Shown: positions 1-11,397 of the stretch, piece by piece
How the letters are laid out: the number at the start of each line of letters is the position of its first letter
Numbering within the stretch: the first letter of the stretch is position 1
Origin: Geosiphon pyriformis
Lineage: Eukaryota > Glomeromycota > Glomeromycetes > Archaeosporales > Geosiphonaceae
Length of the DNA stretch: 64,000 nt
NCBI GenBank assembly: GCA_016748015.1
Contig: JAAOMT010000479.1
Span: forward strand, 412,888-476,887
Reading direction: 5' to 3'
Made by a program: the position numbers and the translations under genes
The notes under the pieces: generated by a model
The model's database searches: none
The model's input: the letters and a program-made list of their open reading frames with translations, nothing else
What the model was told of the DNA's origin: nothing

Positions 1-912
1 AGCAAAAAAACAATGGAGTGGAAAATTTGACTCCAAATAGGACAGACCATTTCACATAGAAGAAATTCTAAGAAATGGAGCTTACAAATTAAGATTAAAT
101 AACAAAATTTTAACCAAAGCAGCATATGGAGATCAACTGAAATCATATCACAACATTACACTACAATCTACTAGTAATATTCCACAATTAGGAGTACAGA
201 AAATACTAATCCAATCAGATGAGATTTCATGCAATCTGGAACCAATCATTATTATCGACAACAACATGTTAAATTGATCCATCAAAAAAATATATAAAGA
301 CATGGTAGACGCGATAGGAAATATCAGAAAAATGGAAATTACAGACAACATTCATTAGTACAACAATTCTTTCAGTTAATCCAACACCAAGAAATGGAGA
401 TTACAATCAATCAACAAACCATTCGATATCAAAATACTAGAAAGACATTTCAACTCAAAACACAGAAAAAAACTGAAAATACTATGGACAAAATCATAGT
501 GAAAGTAAAATTAGCAATAAAAGAATCGACAAAAGAGTTACTATATCAAGAGTTGACTAAAGAAACTTGGAATTGGTGAATACAACAATTTCCACGAAAC
601 TATTGTTATTTTTACTTGGGACAACACATAAATATCCAGAATCTATATATGGATAAAACAAAGCGATTATTCGACCAAGGAGTACTACAACAATTAGAAT
701 ATTTTGTGGGAAAGAACAACTTATCCACACAAGTCTGAGCCATATACCAAATACACACTGCATTTCAAGATAAACCAGAAATATTGCTCAACAGAGCAAT
801 GGATCTGGTTATCAGTAATCAATTGGGAAAAATCACCAATGCTCAATTTGAAGAATTACAGACCCAAATAACACAAGTAATTCTCGAAAACAAAATCCAG
901 GAAATACTTTAA
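1..912 (+). pseudogene. Ty3/gypsy (Gyp1) integrase C-terminus and downstream coding region
   Basis: This is the 3' part of a gag-pol gene whose start lies left of the window. Bases 2-274 read the end of an integrase, with QWSGKF near the start followed by the motif GAYKLRL and then GDQLKSY. The same block is found in Gyp2 on the other strand. A Trp codon has become TAG at 38 and another TGA at 275. After a frame change the reading continues from about 385 to a stop at 910-912. That part is a Lys- and Gln-rich tail of unknown function, broken by TGA at 577 and 736. A polypurine tract and an LTR follow directly, so this tail is the true 3' end of the element. It is inactive as it stands. The integrase call is firm; the role of the tail is unknown. 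Confidence 0.8.
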
Positions 913-955
913 GAGGGGAAATTACATGAGTTAAATTTCAACAGAGCTCAATATT

Positions 956-969
956 AAAAGGAGGGAATA
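956..969 (+). other. Polypurine tract of Gyp1
   Basis: A purine run (AAAAGGAGGGAA, then TAA) lies directly before the LTR start TGTTAC. In LTR retrotransposons such a tract primes plus-strand DNA synthesis. The call rests on its position and composition. Confidence 0.65.
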
Positions 970-1044
970 ATGTTACTCATAGAAATATAAAAAATATATT
1001 AGCATAATTATTAGCCAATCAGAAGTAAGTGTAGTAAATGTGGA

Positions 1045-1165
1045 ATTTCAGGATTCTTCTTAGGAATTGCAGGATTCCAGGAATTTCAGGATTCCCAATG
1101 AGGAATTACAGGATTCCAGAATTCCAAGATTTCTCTCAAAAGAATCACAGGATTCCTGTCGTGAA
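1045..1165 (+). repeat. Degenerate short repeats in the Gyp1 LTR
   Basis: The motif AGGATTCC, alternating with GGAATT, recurs about six times with irregular spacing. It lies in the upstream half of the LTR, where promoter or enhancer repeats are commonly found. A regulatory role is an inference. Confidence 0.6.
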
Positions 1166-1707
1166 GAATCAAGAAATTGAGGAATCTCAATTATGTATAT
1201 ATATCAGTAGCATTAGAAACAGAAAAAACAGAATTGATACCACAGAATCCTTAGCCTAGAAATGCAATCATCAAATAAATAATTATTTTATATCTCCATC
1301 TACTTCCCCACTATCAACTCTTCATGTTGATAGTAATTGATACTTGACCACGCTGGAACAATAGCTCTTGATCATGGCTATTGACAGGATATTAATCTGC
1401 AAAGCACCTTGGCTTATTTTCTTTTCTTTCTTTATTTTCTTTTATTTCTCTTTCTTTATGTTATTTTGATTTGTTGTTATATACTAATTGATAAAAGATT
1501 AAGCACTGAGTTATTGATGTCAAGGATAGCCTGGTAAAAGACCCAGAAATACAGGTAGGATTTTATATATTATCAGATAGCTTACCAGAAGGACATGACT
1601 GCTAGACTAAATCTGGCCACTATGCTGAGAAAGAAATTGGGAAAACTCTTGGAAAATATATCTACTATCGACACTATTGAATCTCTGTTCATTATACAAA
1701 GGACTTT

Positions 1708-1760
1708 ACCAAAACCTTCAGATCAACCAAAACCTTCAGATCCATCAAAACCTTCAGATA
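1708..1760 (+). repeat. Tandem 18-bp repeat in the Gyp1 LTR
   Basis: Three copies of an 18-bp unit containing AAAACCTTCAGAT lie in tandem. They give a short open frame reading Lys-Pro-Ser-Asp repeats, but this is repeat DNA inside an LTR and I do not call a gene there. The unit appears once, decayed, in the related solo LTR near 33660. Confidence 0.7.
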
Positions 1761-1855
1761 CAGTACCTTCAAAACAGCCTCAACAGAAGTAGCTTTTGAG
1801 CACCAAGTTATGGGTTTGTTATTTAATTCAACAGCAGAAATAATCATCTGTAACA

Positions 1856-3838
1856 CCAAGATAGGAAGCTTGATTTAGGTATTCAGTTGGTGTTGATCGA
1901 GATTGGGCAGAACTGCAAGGGATTGGTCGAAACAGTCCACTGTTGGTTTGCACCTGATTGTTGTTGAGATTCCTCCATCCCTGATTATAGTCTATAGCTC
2001 GAGATCTGGACAGGCTGTAAGGGAAAGTTTGATAGTAAGGGATTGCTTGTGTCATTGGTGGTAGTTGATAATAATTCTGGGATGGTGGTTGAATGTATGG
2101 GACTTGTTGTGCATATAGAGGTGGTTGATTCTGAGGTATGGAATATTGGGGTACCATGTTTTGCTGATATCTGGGTTGCTGGTATGGGTTTCCTTGATTT
2201 TGGTCTATGATCTTCTTTCTGCAGTCATGGGCGATGTGTCCAGGTTTCTGGCAGTAGTAGCAGTTGTGAGAATCGAATCTCCAAGATTGTTGCTGTTGCT
2301 GATGGTTCTGTTGCTGTAGGTATTTGCTGTTGTTGTTATTTTTTCTCTGTTGGGGTGGTTGGTAAGTTCTTGTAGTTCTGGCTAAGAATCCCTCAATTTT
2401 CTGAGTTAGTTTCTCACTCAATTGGGTTATCTTTGTGTCGATGTCAGAGGTTCCGTTAATGGCTAAATTAACAGCTTGGGTATGGTTCGCTTCTTGTTCT
2501 GCAAACTCAAAATCGCGAGCAAGAGTAACGACATCTTGTAAACTGGTCGGATGGTGGGGTCTTATGGATCTTAGAATACTACTCCACAATTCTTTAATGA
2601 ATTGATTAAGAACTTACACTGCAGTGTAGTAGTCCCTTTCGATAGCTAATATTTAATGCAGGATTTGATTGAATCGTCCAAAATAAGTAGTTACTGCTTC
2701 ATGATTTTTTTGTTTAATCATGCTGAATTGATTCTGCAATCAGATTAACGTATTGGGGTCACAAAAGTATTGTAGAAATGCAAGTTTAAACTCGGTAAAG
2801 GAGGTAGGCTTCTCTGCCAGACTCTGGTACCACGAATTGGCAGTTCTGGTCAAAAAAAATGGCAGTGCCTGAACTGTGCAGTTATTGTTCCAACCATTAG
2901 CGGTAATTGCTTTCTCGGCATCCGCAATCCAAGAATATGCATTATCTTCTTCACCAGAGAATTTTTCCAATTTAGCGATATCCCGGTAAGCCATGATCTG
3001 GTTAATGGGTGGAGTGTTACTGGTTATGTTTAAAGGAATTGGTGTCCGCATATTCAAGTGTTCTCTGGGTGCTAATGCTGGTTGCTTTTCTTTGTTGCTT
3101 AAACCAATAAGTTGTAAGATAGCTGTTTCTTCTATCAGGAGAGATGCTGATTCTGCTAGGTTTTGTATTGGTGGCTGTTCCCAAGTTGATGGGTTTCCTT
3201 CTGTTTGACCAGCTGCTGGAGTAAGATTTCCAAACAGCGATCCATATTCTCCTAGTGATTTGGTCCAACTGTGTTGATTCCAAGGGTGTGGATTTCCAGG
3301 AGTTCATGGTGTTTCCAACTGAGTTTCCGGGGGTGGGTTGAATACAATTCTACTTTGGGATATCTAATGGTATGATGGAGTTGTTGGAAAGAGGACCCTT
3401 GGTTTTTTGTTGACTGTGGACTTGGCTTGGGCAGTTATGGGGTTGTTGGATTCATTTTTGTATTCCTCAAGATCAGATTCCACTGGTTGTTGTACTTGAG
3501 GGAATTGTTGTGCTACATAATATTTAATGTCTATATTGATTATGCGCAGAGTTTCAGCGATTGCTCAGGTAGTTGTGGCTGTTAAGTACCCTAGTAAGCT
3601 TTGATGGATTTGTTCTCCAAGTTTTCTTGTATCAGTTGTGCGGCCTAATAAGCAATTGATTTTTGCGTTAATATAGTTACAAAAATTATTTTCTGCGTAA
3701 GTGGTTCCTGCTGGTATTTCTAGGTCTTTTCAAAAGTATTGAAATAGTGCTTTTCTGTATAAGAAGTGGTCCTTTCCTATTGTTTTAATAGTCACCACTT
3801 TTATGTATTTTTGGAGGTGCTCTGTCTCTGTGGATTTA
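1856..3838 (-). pseudogene. Ty3/gypsy (Gyp2) gag polyprotein, truncated
   Basis: Gag binds RNA and builds the virus-like particle of an LTR retrotransposon. The frame starts just after the primer-binding site, near 3825. It contains a capsid-like (Retrotrans_gag) block around 2740-3000, with YSWIADAEKA and later WYQSLAE. A Gln- and Asn-rich stretch follows, then an intact zinc knuckle (CYYC...GHIAHDC) near 2210-2260. The C-terminal part is Pro, Gln and Tyr rich. The ORF stays in one frame. Its in-frame stops lie mostly where Trp or Gln is expected, for example before KDLEIP and before AIAETL. It is homologous to the gag of Gyp4 throughout. At 1855 it is cut by the Gyp1 LTR, so protease and reverse transcriptase would lie left of the window. 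Confidence 0.8.
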
Positions 3839-3848
3839 TAACCTCACA

Positions 3849-3860
3849 GGGAGCACCAAA
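3849..3860 (-). other. Primer-binding site of Gyp2
   Basis: Directly after the LTR end (...GTAACA) the - strand reads TTTGGTGCTCCC. TGG complements a CCA end, and the same TGGTGCTC follows the Gyp4 LTR. A tRNA primer or a self-primer could pair here. Confidence 0.65.
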
Positions 3861-5504
3861 TGTTACAGGTAAACTTAGTGAATATGGAAAATGGTAACGT
3901 TTAGTGCTCTCAATTATTGATGATGCATCTTCTGCATAATTCTGTTGGCTTAGTCTTGATTATCAATCTCTGAAGGTCTATTTCTGGATGTGAATTTAAT
4001 CATTGAGTTCTTTGGTTATAAGACACAGAGTTTGTCTTTCGTCGATTACAATGTTTTTTGTAAATATGAGCTTTCTTCTCCGAGCTAATGAGCGCAATTG
4101 TTAGGGTCTGGCATTGTCTTTTCACCCTTTTAGTAAGCTAACAAGATAATGTTAATATCCAAAACTTAGGAGGAGCTTTCTTCTTTTACCAGGCTATCAC
4201 AAAGTCTATTTCCAGACAGTCAATTTTACTATGTTGCCACTCCACAAAAAAATAAGACAGAAAAAGAAAAAAAAAAAAAAAGAAAAAAAAAAAAAAGAGA
4301 GAAAAAATAAATTAGTATCATCAATTGCCGTGATCAAGAGCGATTGGTCCAAATTGTTAATAGGTTCGAGGCAGTTATGCTAAGAGCATCTGTTTTAGAA
4401 CGGAGGTACGAGACAAGAGTTAATTTACATAAATTCCATGAAGTTTGAGAACATGAATTCGTGATTCTGATTTCTTTAATAATTGGTTTATTTCAGGAGA
4501 TGAAATAGGGAAGATAATAAAGAATGAAAAGATATAGATATTTTAATTCTGGTCTAAAGGTTCGTATCTATCTGTCTGTCTTTTCTTACTTTTACAATTA
4601 CTTGCTTTTATACATTTTTTTGGTTTTACAGAATTGCTTTCAATTGTCTTGCTATCACTAGCTATTGCTTTGTTGTTTCTGTTATTGCTTTATTTTTCTA
4701 TGTTATTGCTAATTATCCTATGTTATAACACGTTATCTGATATTATTACATGTTATTCTGTGTTATCCTGCATTATAACACATTATCCTACATTATTGCA
4801 CACTATTCTGTGTTATCCTGCATTATAACATGTTATCTTACAATATAACACATTATCCAACATTATTGTGTATTATTCTGTGTTATGTCATGTTTTGGTT
4901 ATGTTTCTTCATAACTTTGGATCGGTTTTTCTACTCAGATAACATTATCCTTCTCTTTTTAAAATTAAACTCCTGCAAAACTATATGTATCTGTTATCAT
5001 GACTTTGTTTGTGTAATGTTCAATTGTTGTCTCGAGTATTGCCTTTTGTAGGTCTTTGAACTGTTAATTGGTTATTCGTCTTATGTTGTTAACTGTTATG
5101 GTTTTTATAGATCCATTCAGTAGTACATTTAGACAATGTTGAAAGGCGATGTATAGTCAGTATGCTGCTTTGTAATATAGGGTCAGGTTGTTTTTTTCTA
5201 TGAATTTTTCTACTTGTTGTATTGCTTCTTTGTTGAATGTTTTTTGGCTGAGGTCTTCATATGGTATTTTCAAGTCAAGCTGTTCTCCAATTTTGTAGAA
5301 CCAATAAGCTGGAGGAAGTCTTTTTTTCTATTCCTGGGTATTGTCAGGTGTCCACTCCCCTGTTTTGGGAAGTTCGGTCTCATAAGCTAAAGCTTTTTTT
5401 ATTTCTTCGAGCTCGGGGACCAAGTATCTTTTTTTGTAATCTTTTTCTCATTCTTTGCCTCCTTCTTTTCTATTTCCCACCCGAAGGCAATTTTTTCTCT
5501 AACA
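3861..5504 (-). repeat. LTR of Gyp2
   Basis: On the - strand the block begins TGTTAG and ends GTAACA. The primer-binding site and gag follow it; integrase coding sequence precedes it. At about 1.64 kb it is longer than the Gyp1 LTR (885 bp) and Gyp4 LTR (980 bp), mainly because of an expanded repeat array at about 4633-4900. Its 3' half is homologous to the Gyp1 LTR: the blocks near 4180 (ACCAGGCTATC) and near 4330 (GATCAAGAGC) match. The start is less certain than the end, because the preceding purine tract is weak. Confidence 0.7.
4633..4900 (-). repeat. TTATCC/ATAACA repeat array in the Gyp2 LTR
   Basis: Imperfect copies of TGTTATCCTGCATTATAACA and shorter forms recur through this stretch. 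Open frames here are Ile, Leu and Tyr rich because of the repeat and I do not treat them as genes. The array explains the extra length of this LTR. Confidence 0.7.
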
Positions 5505-6655
5505 TTGTCTTTTAGGTGGTGGGTAGGAAAGAGAATGTTTAGTTCTAATTGAACTTTCGTCTTCCCCTCTTCTGCTCTTATTTTTGTACCATATCTTTTT
5601 TTTATTAATTATTATTTCTATTTGAGATGTCAATTTTTGAATTGTTTCAAATAATTGTTTAGATAATTTTAAAATTTGATCTAAAAGGTCCATGTTGAAA
5701 TTTCTATTGTTTCTTGCTGCTTTTCAGATGCTATATATATTTGAATTCCCCAATTTAATTTGCTGCCCATTGTCTACATTTTGATGACAATGATTGGTTC
5801 CAGATCTTGTAGTATATCTTCTGGTCTGATTAATGAAATTTGTGTTCTTAGTTGAGGTACTGATGACAATAATTCCTGTTTTACATGATAAATTTTTAAC
5901 CGATTTCCATGTGCTACTTTTTTTAAAATCTTGTCTTTCAATTGTAATTTGTAAGCTCTATTTCTTAACGCTTCATGTATGTGGAATGGACCGTCCTACT
6001 TTGGGTCAAACTTTCCACTCCACTGTTTCTTAGCTTTTGTACAATGTAACAGTACTTGGTCTTCAATCTTGAATTCCATTGGTTGTTCTGATAGATGTTT
6101 ATCATGTCTTTCTTTTTGTTGTTCTTGAGTGTGACTAATATTGTCAGCTATTGTTCTTTGATTGTTTTCCAATGTTTCCATTAGCTGGTATGTTCTTTGG
6201 TATAAAGTAGTTTCAAAATTCTCTTCATTGATTGTTTCTGTTGGGTATGACAATATCACTTGTTCAATTGGTAATGTAGCTTTTTTTCCATAGACTAATT
6301 CGAACAGTGTGAACTGAGTTGTATTTTGTCTCAATGTTCAGTATGCAAAGAGTACAGAAGGTATGAATAAGTCCCATTCTTGTCTGTTTTCATAATTTAT
6401 TTTTGCTAGTGCTTCATACAGTGTTCTGTTAAATCATTCTACCAGTCCATTCATTTGTGAGTAGTATGGTGACAATAAGGGTCTCTTTATTTCAAACTGT
6501 TAGCTTAGTTCAGTCAGCATATTATTAACAAAGTGTGTTCCCTGATCAGATAATAATTCTTTCAGACATCCATGTCAGCAAATTAGATCTTGATGCACAA
6601 ATTTGGCAACTGTTTTGGCATCGGCCACTTGGATTGCTCTGGATAACATAAAATT
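5505..6655 (-). pseudogene. Ty3/gypsy (Gyp2 or twin) integrase C-terminal half and tail
   Basis: Integrase inserts the cDNA into the genome. From about 6650 downwards the - strand reads part of the catalytic core: SDQGTHFVNN carries the second Asp, and SPYYSQMNGLVE carries the catalytic Glu. Next come a long helical region (VYGKKATLP), the block QWSGKFDPK and the GAYKL-type C-terminal block. Stops at the Trp and Gln positions break the frame. The last about 300 bases before the LTR encode a Lys-rich tail of unknown role. The N-terminal zinc-binding domain and first catalytic Asp are missing, because LINE-A sits at 6656. I see no upstream pol on the far side of LINE-A. Confidence 0.8.
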
Positions 6656-6798
6656 AATTAATTATTATTTTTATTATGTATTTAATGAGTGAAACCCAAT
6701 TGCTATCTAGTACATAGAATTAAACTAAGTAGATTAAACTAAATACAGTTTATGTACTTGCTACATGTGACCAGCCACTCAAACCAACCAAGGCTATA

Positions 6799-9700
6799 CT
6801 ACACATTTATGTGAACACATATGTCACTACTTAAACCAGAAAAAAAATAACACATTATGCGTCTACCAAAGCTAACTGTGAAAGATTTTATAATACCAAG
6901 CATATGAACCACCCTATTGAATAATGTAGACACCAAACACAAAGACAGTTCCGAAATTAAACTATTATCCTTGACTAAACCAGCCTTTTCCATATCTACC
7001 TTATGTTTGGATCTAATAAGTCATATCTTAGCATGATATAGTTCTACCACAAACTTAACATAATTAACAAAAACCAGAACAGCTCTTTTTTTCTCTTTAA
7101 AGCACAAAACAGCTTCAGCATACCAATTTCTTAAAACAAAGCCTTTGCAAATAGTGATGTATAGACCCACATCCAAGGAATATGATGAAAGTGAATGCAA
7201 AATAAAAAATAAAAATGGGCAAAAAAAATCTGTTAACAAAACCCATCTCTTAGTAGCTTTAGCCAAAATGTTTTCATAGAGACCAATATCACTACAGTAC
7301 AAACATAACACATTAAGGTAGCATTTGTTATACAGACATTTTCAAACAGCAATAAACAGCCAATGATGTAAAGCCTTCATAAAATAAATGCAAACATTAG
7401 CAGAAAGTTTATTAGTGAAACCAGCAGTTATATATAAGTCAGAATGTCACACCAAAAATAAACCAAACCAGTCAACATCTAAAAGCAAACTATTAGACAA
7501 AATCTTAAAACTAGAACCAACTTTTCAATATACATGGTAAACAGACCAAAAAACCTCATAAACAAAATGTCTAAAATTACCAAAAACCACACTACTGTCT
7601 GCCAAAATGTAACACTCCTTTATACAGAAAGAGAGATACTAATTAGAAACAGATGTAGTATCAACAAAAGCATCAACACATTTATTGCCCAAACTCCTGA
7701 GTGACTCTTCATCTTATGCCATTTAATATGCAAATTTTTGTTACAAATAATTCCTGTAATGTGCTGGTATTTAACCCAACACCAATTCTAAAAGTCCAAA
7801 CACAACAAACCCAATTCTATACTACATGCATTTAAAGTAGCTTGACTGTCTGCAAATAAGCAAATTAAGCTAAGAAAAAAGACAAATTTAAGAGCCAACA
7901 CAATAGCTTGTAGCTCCACTAAAATAAAAGATAGCAAACCTGACACCCTAATACTCAAATCCAAGTTTATGTCTCCAAAAAAAACTGCAGTACTTGTTCT
8001 CATATCAGTGGTTTCCAAGTTTTTTAGAGACTTATTAATATAGACAGACAGATTATTAGCATTAACATTCAACAATTAACCATAAAATAACTCAAAAACA
8101 CCTAACTTAAGAATATTCAAAGAACTAATACCACCCAAAAGGGAAAAACATATAGAAAAAAGACCACTAAAAAAGTTTACAAAGAGCTTAAAACAATCAG
8201 GAATAGGGCCATGAAAGTCCAATTTCTTCTATTGCTTAAAGGTTTTCCAATTAAAAACATTGCCATCTTGGCTGTAAAATTGGTTCATAAAAGCAATACT
8301 GTATTGCCAAAGTAAAGAGTGGAACTTAAAAAACATAAACTCACCAAGAACAGTTGATATAAAGATCTTACTTCAAAGATAAATTGCAATCAAGAAGAAT
8401 ATAAATCATATCCACCAAAAAGTTATTAGAAGAGCTAACTTTAATATAAGCTGGAAAGCTCAAAAAATAAAGAGAGCACCAATACAAAACTTGTAAGTTA
8501 TGAAATTTTTGAGAAAACAAACATCCCAAAATTCTGACCAAGTTTGCAAAATTTACAAGAGATGCCACTTTGCTTTCAGCTTGAACTTGCTCAAAAAATT
8601 TTAAGCCATATAAAGAAAGGTGATAAAACACATTATTAAAAAAATCAAAAAGCAGACCAGATTTTAATTTCAAGTCTTTATGAATCAAAACATCCCACTT
8701 ATTACACACACTAATTAAAATGAAGCTGAATTGGGTTCTGTAGCCAACAATAAAATAAAAGACAACTAATATCAAATACAAAAACTGCTTGTTAAAAATG
8801 GTTTTTTCAGAACAAAATTGGTAAAAAACCAGACATCTGAGTGTATCTTAGCTAAGCTAGACTTAAACAAATTTTCACTAAATAAAAAAATATCTAGATA
8901 GTAATAAGATTCACTCTTTTTGGCAATGAAAATAGGTAAACCATTGATTAATAAAAAAGAACTATTAATTCTGCAATTGATAAGAATAGCTACCATCTTG
9001 TCATTATTAATAAAAATATTATTGACCCAAAAAAATTTCCTGACAACATTAAAAATATATTGAATAGTATTTTGATTGCTGTCAACCCAAATTGTATTAT
9101 TAACAAAAACATTAGCAGTGAAAAAAGAAGACAATCTAGTTTAAGATTCTGTATGACCATTCCTATAAATAAAATAAAAATTCAACCTGTATTTATATAC
9201 ACTTTCTTGTCTTTTAACTTTACACAGAAGAAAATCATAAAAAATATGCCACAAAAAAATGAAAAAACCTCCTCCTAATCTAAACCATTATGTACTTAAT
9301 ATCTACTAGTCAATCCAAAATCTATCATAACCTTGTTAATGCAACTATTGTAAATACTACCAAAAAATCAAATAAATTTGTTGTATATTTTAATTCTAAT
9401 TAAGCTTTTTTTAAGGTGCTTTTAGCCAACAGAATTATATGCTTTTTGTATGTTCTGCAAAACCAACTAAAGTTCATGGTTTTTTTTCAGAACATTTTTA
9501 ATTACCAAACCAATGGCAAAAATAGGAAAATGTGTTAATATACTTTTTAAAACTGAAAAATTGTCCCTATAAAGCACATCAAAAGTGCTGCAAACCACTG
9601 AGATCCTATCTGAAAGGATCTTAGAAAGAATTTTATAAGCTGTTTTGATTAAAGCAATAGAATAAGTATTTATAAGAACACTCTTTTATTTATATGGTTT

Positions 9701-11397
9701 GGAAATTATTGAGATCCAAACCTCTCTCCAAAAACTGGACATTAATTTACTGAACAAACAAAAATTCAAAAGCACTAAAAGCATATTCAAAACTAATTTG
9801 TCACAATGTTTCCAAAGCTTATTTAAAATACCAGAAAAACTAATAGCTTTGCCATTAAACAGATCTGAAATCACAGAAAACAATTTATTAGAATTGACTG
9901 AACACATAATATTTGAAAAATCACTATCAAAAACATACTCCAATAGTTAATATTAATATGACCAATTATTAAAGATATTAGTAATTACTCTATGTTTCCT
10001 AGTCTATCTTTTTATAATTACATTTATCTTAGCCTTAACCAAATCAGGCTTTAGAATCAAATTATTATTAATAATTAGATAGTTCAACACCACTTTGCAA
10101 AAAAATTGCTCCAAAATATTTCTGATAATATGATTCTTATTTATCTCAAAATTCTCTATTTTTTTATTTATAGCAAGTCAAATGCTTAATTTTTCAGCTT
10201 TTAAAGATTTGACAAGTTTGTTAACATGATACAACTTCTTTATGCTGAAAAAAAAAACACATATGATCAGAACTAGTACTAGCATTCAATAAAATTTGAA
10301 TAATTAAAATTTTATTATTATTCAAGAAAGTTCAACAATTCATCAAAGAAGCAAACTCCCCATCAAAACTTATACAGGAAAGCTTAACAATTTTTGACAC
10401 TAAAATTTTTAATCTGTAAAACTTAGAAGATTTTTTGATGTAAACACCATTGAAGTTTTTAAATCATTTTTTTTTAAACACTTTATAAGCTGAGAAGATT
10501 ACCACTTTTCAGACAGTATCTTATAAAGCATCCAAATTAGAAAATCTCTTAAAAGCAACAAACTTATTAGAAAACATAGCCAGAAGTCTTCTTAAATTTG
10601 TACCAAACTGTTTTATTAGCACTCTTAATGTTAAATTTCTAACAATTTTTATTTGCTTATTTGTACAGCAAGTTTAGCCATTTATCCAACAAACCATTCA
10701 AGCCAATAGAAATAGAAACAGCTCAGTAATTAGTATTGAAATAGTCCCTAATATTTACTATATTATGATTTATTACTGCATTAACCAAGTTCAAAAAAAC
10801 AAACACATAATCAATTATCCTTATGACTTCTCAAAAATTGTTTCATGTCAATGTTTTTGCAAATAAGCTCTTGACCAATGAATTAACCAGTCTCAAATCA
10901 AGGCATTTTTTGAAACTAGTGTACTTATGAGAATCATCTTCATTGAAATCACCACTTAATATGACAAAAAAAGATTCATTTACAGTCTTTACAATTAGAA
11001 GGTTAATTTCACTAGCTTGGGATAAATGAATTACTAAGAAAGCATTAACATAAAGCCCTAAAATCAAAACAGAAAGTTTATTTATGAAAAAAAGTTTGAC
11101 AGAAAAAAACTAACCAGGCACTTCAGAAATTTTACACATATGTCTTGCCAGAAAAATATCTATAACAATCATGACATCAGAACTCAAGTAGCCAGAGTTC
11201 AAACTAAAAGTAAATACACAAATACCATTAAATTTGTTAATTATCTATGAGCAAATTTTTTTTTTCAGTTTTATTTCCATGAAAATTGAAATCAAATTGT
11301 TTATATTTTTGTGCTACTGAATAATATTCACTTGCTTAGCAAAGTTATTTATGCTCTTTATATTACACATAGTTACCTTCCAAATAAGATCTGTTAT
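6799..11397 (-). pseudogene. LINE-A ORF2: endonuclease, reverse transcriptase, RNase H
   Basis: The domain order follows LINE-G1 ORF2. The endonuclease retains GDFNEDDSH near 10950. The reverse transcriptase has FVNN (near 9100) where LINE-G1 has the catalytic FVDD. RNase H sequence lies at about 7800-8075. The C-terminal finger region lies near 7290 (LYCSDIG). At least two frame changes and many stops are present. The start codon is ATA, where LINE-G2 and LINE-G1 have ATG; it overlaps the ORF1 stop (ATAA instead of ATGA). The Asp-to-Asn changes in the active site fit G-to-A mutation and mean this copy cannot make active enzyme. Confidence 0.85.

Larger units (their letters stand above)
971..1855 (+). 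repeat. 3' LTR of Gyp1
   Basis: The repeat starts TGTTACTCATAG right after the polypurine tract and ends ATCTGTAACA, so it has the usual TG...CA ends. Two internal arrays are visible: degenerate GGATTCC/GGAATT repeats at about 1045-1165, and 18-bp units at 1708-1760. The same LTR family occurs as a solo copy on the - strand at 33567-34464, with matching ends and middle (the GCTCTTGATCA block near 1366 is shared). At 1856 the sequence changes to gag coding sequence of Gyp2 on the opposite strand, so this LTR marks the right edge of an insertion into that element. GAGCACCAA at 1798-1806 is complementary to the primer-binding site used by these elements. Confidence 0.8.

Noticed and set aside
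1595-1792. Open frame with Lys-Pro-Ser-Asp repeats
   Set aside because: It lies wholly inside the Gyp1 LTR and is produced by an 18-bp tandem repeat; the related solo LTR does not keep it open.
4633-5051. Two Leu-, Ile- and Tyr-rich open frames that look like membrane proteins
   Set aside because: They are translations of the TTATCC/ATAACA repeat array inside the Gyp2 LTR.
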